Below, one piece after another: positions 63,055 to 64,000 of a stretch of 64,000 bases of DNA. How positions within the stretch are numbered: the first letter of the stretch is position 1; every line of letters starts with the position of its first letter. Source of the stretch: Motiliproteus sp. MSK22-1 (GTDB taxonomy: Bacteria; Pseudomonadota; Gammaproteobacteria; Pseudomonadales; Balneatricaceae). The notes below the pieces were generated by a model. That model saw only the letters and a list, made by a program, of their open reading frames with translations. It was not told the origin of the DNA and made no database searches. The stretch covers positions 1 through 64,000 of the forward strand of contig NZ_MIEQ01000049.1 of NCBI RefSeq assembly GCF_001968815.1. Direction: 5' to 3'. The translations under genes were made by a program, and so were the position numbers.

Positions 63055-63540
63055 TTAGCCACTGTTTAACCTGGGAGCTGAAAACTCCCTTTTTGCATAT
63101 TCGCAGAAACGATGATGGTCAAATTCTCGCCACAACTCGCCCTGATGCTGGAACGCATCGCCACAAAATTGTGCCACTATCTTGTCTTCAACAGGGGAGG
63201 CATTGTTAGCGTCTTCAATCTCGCTAAGACCTCGGGGGTAACTGTCCAGAAGGATGCCAACCGTTTTGGAACCTTGATCAATCAACAGAATCCAGCGACC
63301 GACGGCATCAGTATCCGGTTCTAAAAGGCGCTGTATACTAAATACCGGTACCGTTTCGCCCCGGTGATTGATAAATCCCAGAAATGAGCGAGGAGCATCG
63401 GGAATCGCACAGATTTCAGTGCGGGTAGTGAGTTCCGAGAAGGTTTCCTTAAGGATGAGAAAGCGGTGCTCTCCAACCTCGAAACCGTGTCGAATTTCAA
63501 CCAGATCTGTTATCTCCTCGGGTAGAGGTAGTGGTTCCAA
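63055..63540 (-). CDS. pilI: CheW-like adaptor PilI
   Basis: The 161-residue protein is a single CheW domain (RHGFEVGEHRFLILKET, EICAIPDAPRSFLGFINHRGETVPVFSIQRLL). It couples PilJ to PilL. It starts with TTG behind AGGAG at seven bases. pilJ follows after about 110 bp. Confidence 0.9.
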   Translation of the reverse strand: MEPLPLPEEITDLVEIRHGFEVGEHRFLILKETFSELTTRTEICAIPDAPRSFLGFINHRGETVPVFSIQRLLEPDTDAVGRWILLIDQGSKTVGILLDSYPRGLSEIEDANNASPVEDKIVAQFCGDAFQHQGELWREFDHHRFCEYAKREFSAPRLNSG

Positions 63541-63849
63541 AAGAGAGCTCCTTGCTTTTTTATTATGTGGTTATTCTGTATTGCCTTAAGTTCGATACGA
63601 TCTTATGACCGATATCGCCTTAAGACCGAGGTCTGTAAGGACGAATACTGATTCGCATCAGTAAGCCCATGTTTTAACTCAGTGAACCAGAGCCAAATCT
63701 TGTTTGACTCTGGTTCGGTCATTCATGGTTCAGTAACCCAGCTATTGCCAACTCTGCTTGCACCGACTCTGAGTGATCGTTGCCGCAGAGTGCTGGCTAG
63801 CTGTAAATGGCTGGCCTGAACGACTACCTGAGCTATAAAAATACCTTAA
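63541..63849. other. Gap between pilH and pilI
   Basis: A 309-bp gap, unusually long for pilH-pilI. It holds the hairpin at 63684-63716, a second imperfect stem near 63766-63790 (ACTCTG/CAGAGT) and part of an 18-bp tandem duplication (63833-63850, then 63850-63867, two mismatches) at the pilH 3' end. A promoter for pilIJL may be here. Confidence 0.45.
63684..63716. terminator. Hairpin downstream of pilH
   Basis: GAACCAGAG / CTCTGGTTC (9 bp) with further pairing of CAA/TTG inside makes a stable stem. There is no clear T tract on the minus strand, so termination is likely but not certain. Confidence 0.45.
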
Positions 63850-64000
63850 CTATAAAAAAGCCTTAACCTGAGTCAGAATTTCTTCTTCCGTATAGGGTTT
63901 TCCTACCAGAGCTTGTGCTCCTTGCAATTGCGCCCAGACTTTATCCGCCTCCTGATTTTTGCTCGAAACGATAATCACAGGTATCTGCTTAGTGGTTTCT
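63850..64000 (-). CDS. pilH: Type IV pilus response regulator PilH (3' end, partial)
   Basis: About 49 C-terminal residues of a stand-alone receiver domain: IPVIIVSSKNQEADKVWAQL, GAQALVGKPYTEEEI and VKAFL before TAG. The Lys in the GKPY element is the conserved receiver lysine. The DKVW pattern is characteristic of PilH, and the position ahead of pilI, pilJ and pilL agrees. The gene continues beyond the right edge. Confidence 0.8.
   Translation of the reverse strand, partial: ETTKQIPVIIVSSKNQEADKVWAQLQGAQALVGKPYTEEEILTQVKAFL

Noticed and set aside
1-64000. CRISPR array, prophage or integron
   Set aside because: No regularly spaced repeats, cas genes, phage structural genes or integrase were seen on either strand.

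Overview
The window reads as the chromosome of a marine-type gammaproteobacterium of the Oceanospirillales/Pseudomonadales kind. The grounds are a Pseudomonas-like gene order (sfsA, dksA, gluQ, cbrXAB, pcnB, folK, panBC), a UbiUVT oxygen-independent ubiquinone pathway, a Pil/Chp chemosensory cluster, several c-di-GMP enzymes and moderate base composition. No species can be named from the sequence alone. There is no rRNA, no CRISPR array, no prophage and only a scrap of one insertion sequence.

Layout. 1-0.2 kb: 5' remnant of an IS66-type transposase. 0.5-1.9 kb: an unrecognised membrane-anchored protein. 2-17.6 kb: housekeeping genes, namely a thiolase, pantothenate and folate genes with poly(A) polymerase, the CbrA/CbrB two-component system, gluQ, dksA, sfsA, a Rieske protein and molybdenum cofactor genes. 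The 0.5 kb gap between cbrB and pcnB holds a sigma-54 promoter, GTTAC/GTAAC inverted repeats and four A-rich Hfq/Crc-type motifs. This is what a CrcZ-type catabolite-control sRNA locus should look like. A 58-codon gene overlapping cbrA corresponds to the small upstream gene called cbrX in Pseudomonas. 17.7-19.9 kb: ubiU-ubiV behind an FNR/Anr-type site; their partner ubiT is at 29.5 kb. 20-29.3 kb: a phosphonate-type ABC transporter (PhnD, PhnC, two PhnE) with a periplasmic glycerophosphodiester phosphodiesterase. It lies next to an NtrC-type response regulator and a DctB-like kinase. GGACA-N4-TGTCC palindromes and sigma-54-like promoters precede both phnD and the kinase gene, which ties the cluster into one small regulon.

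30-40.4 kb: an Atm1-type ABC exporter, a DUF454 protein, a chemoreceptor, a HybE-like protein with an odd tail, a YebB-type hydrolase, a GGDEF-EAL protein and a small zinc-ribbon protein. 40.4-44.1 kb: a divergent locus encoding an acidic repeat protein on one side and a DUF6502-like protein plus a DUF5666-like lipoprotein on the other. Three identical-pattern palindromes (TGGGA-N5-TCCCA) lie between them. 44.4-45.8 kb: tryptophanase. 46.2-49.4 kb: an accessory locus with a LysM protein carrying a glycine-rich hydrophobic C-terminus, a small membrane protein overlapping its 3' end, then a second orphan C-terminal module with its own membrane protein, and a TerB-like protein. It looks like an undescribed membrane-acting toxin with cognate immunity proteins. 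49.7-50.2 kb: an acetyltransferase broken by an 8-bp tandem repeat. 50.2-55.8 kb: an Lrp/LysE pair, a tRNA-Ile2 gene, a PAS-GGDEF-EAL protein, a LysR remnant and a glutathione transferase. 55.9-64 kb: pilL/chpA, pilJ, pilI and the 3' end of pilH.

The strongest candidates for new biology are the crcZ-like RNA, the sigma-54 phosphonate/GDPD regulon, the TGGGA-N5-TCCCA locus, the LysM toxin/immunity array and the repeat-interrupted acetyltransferase.
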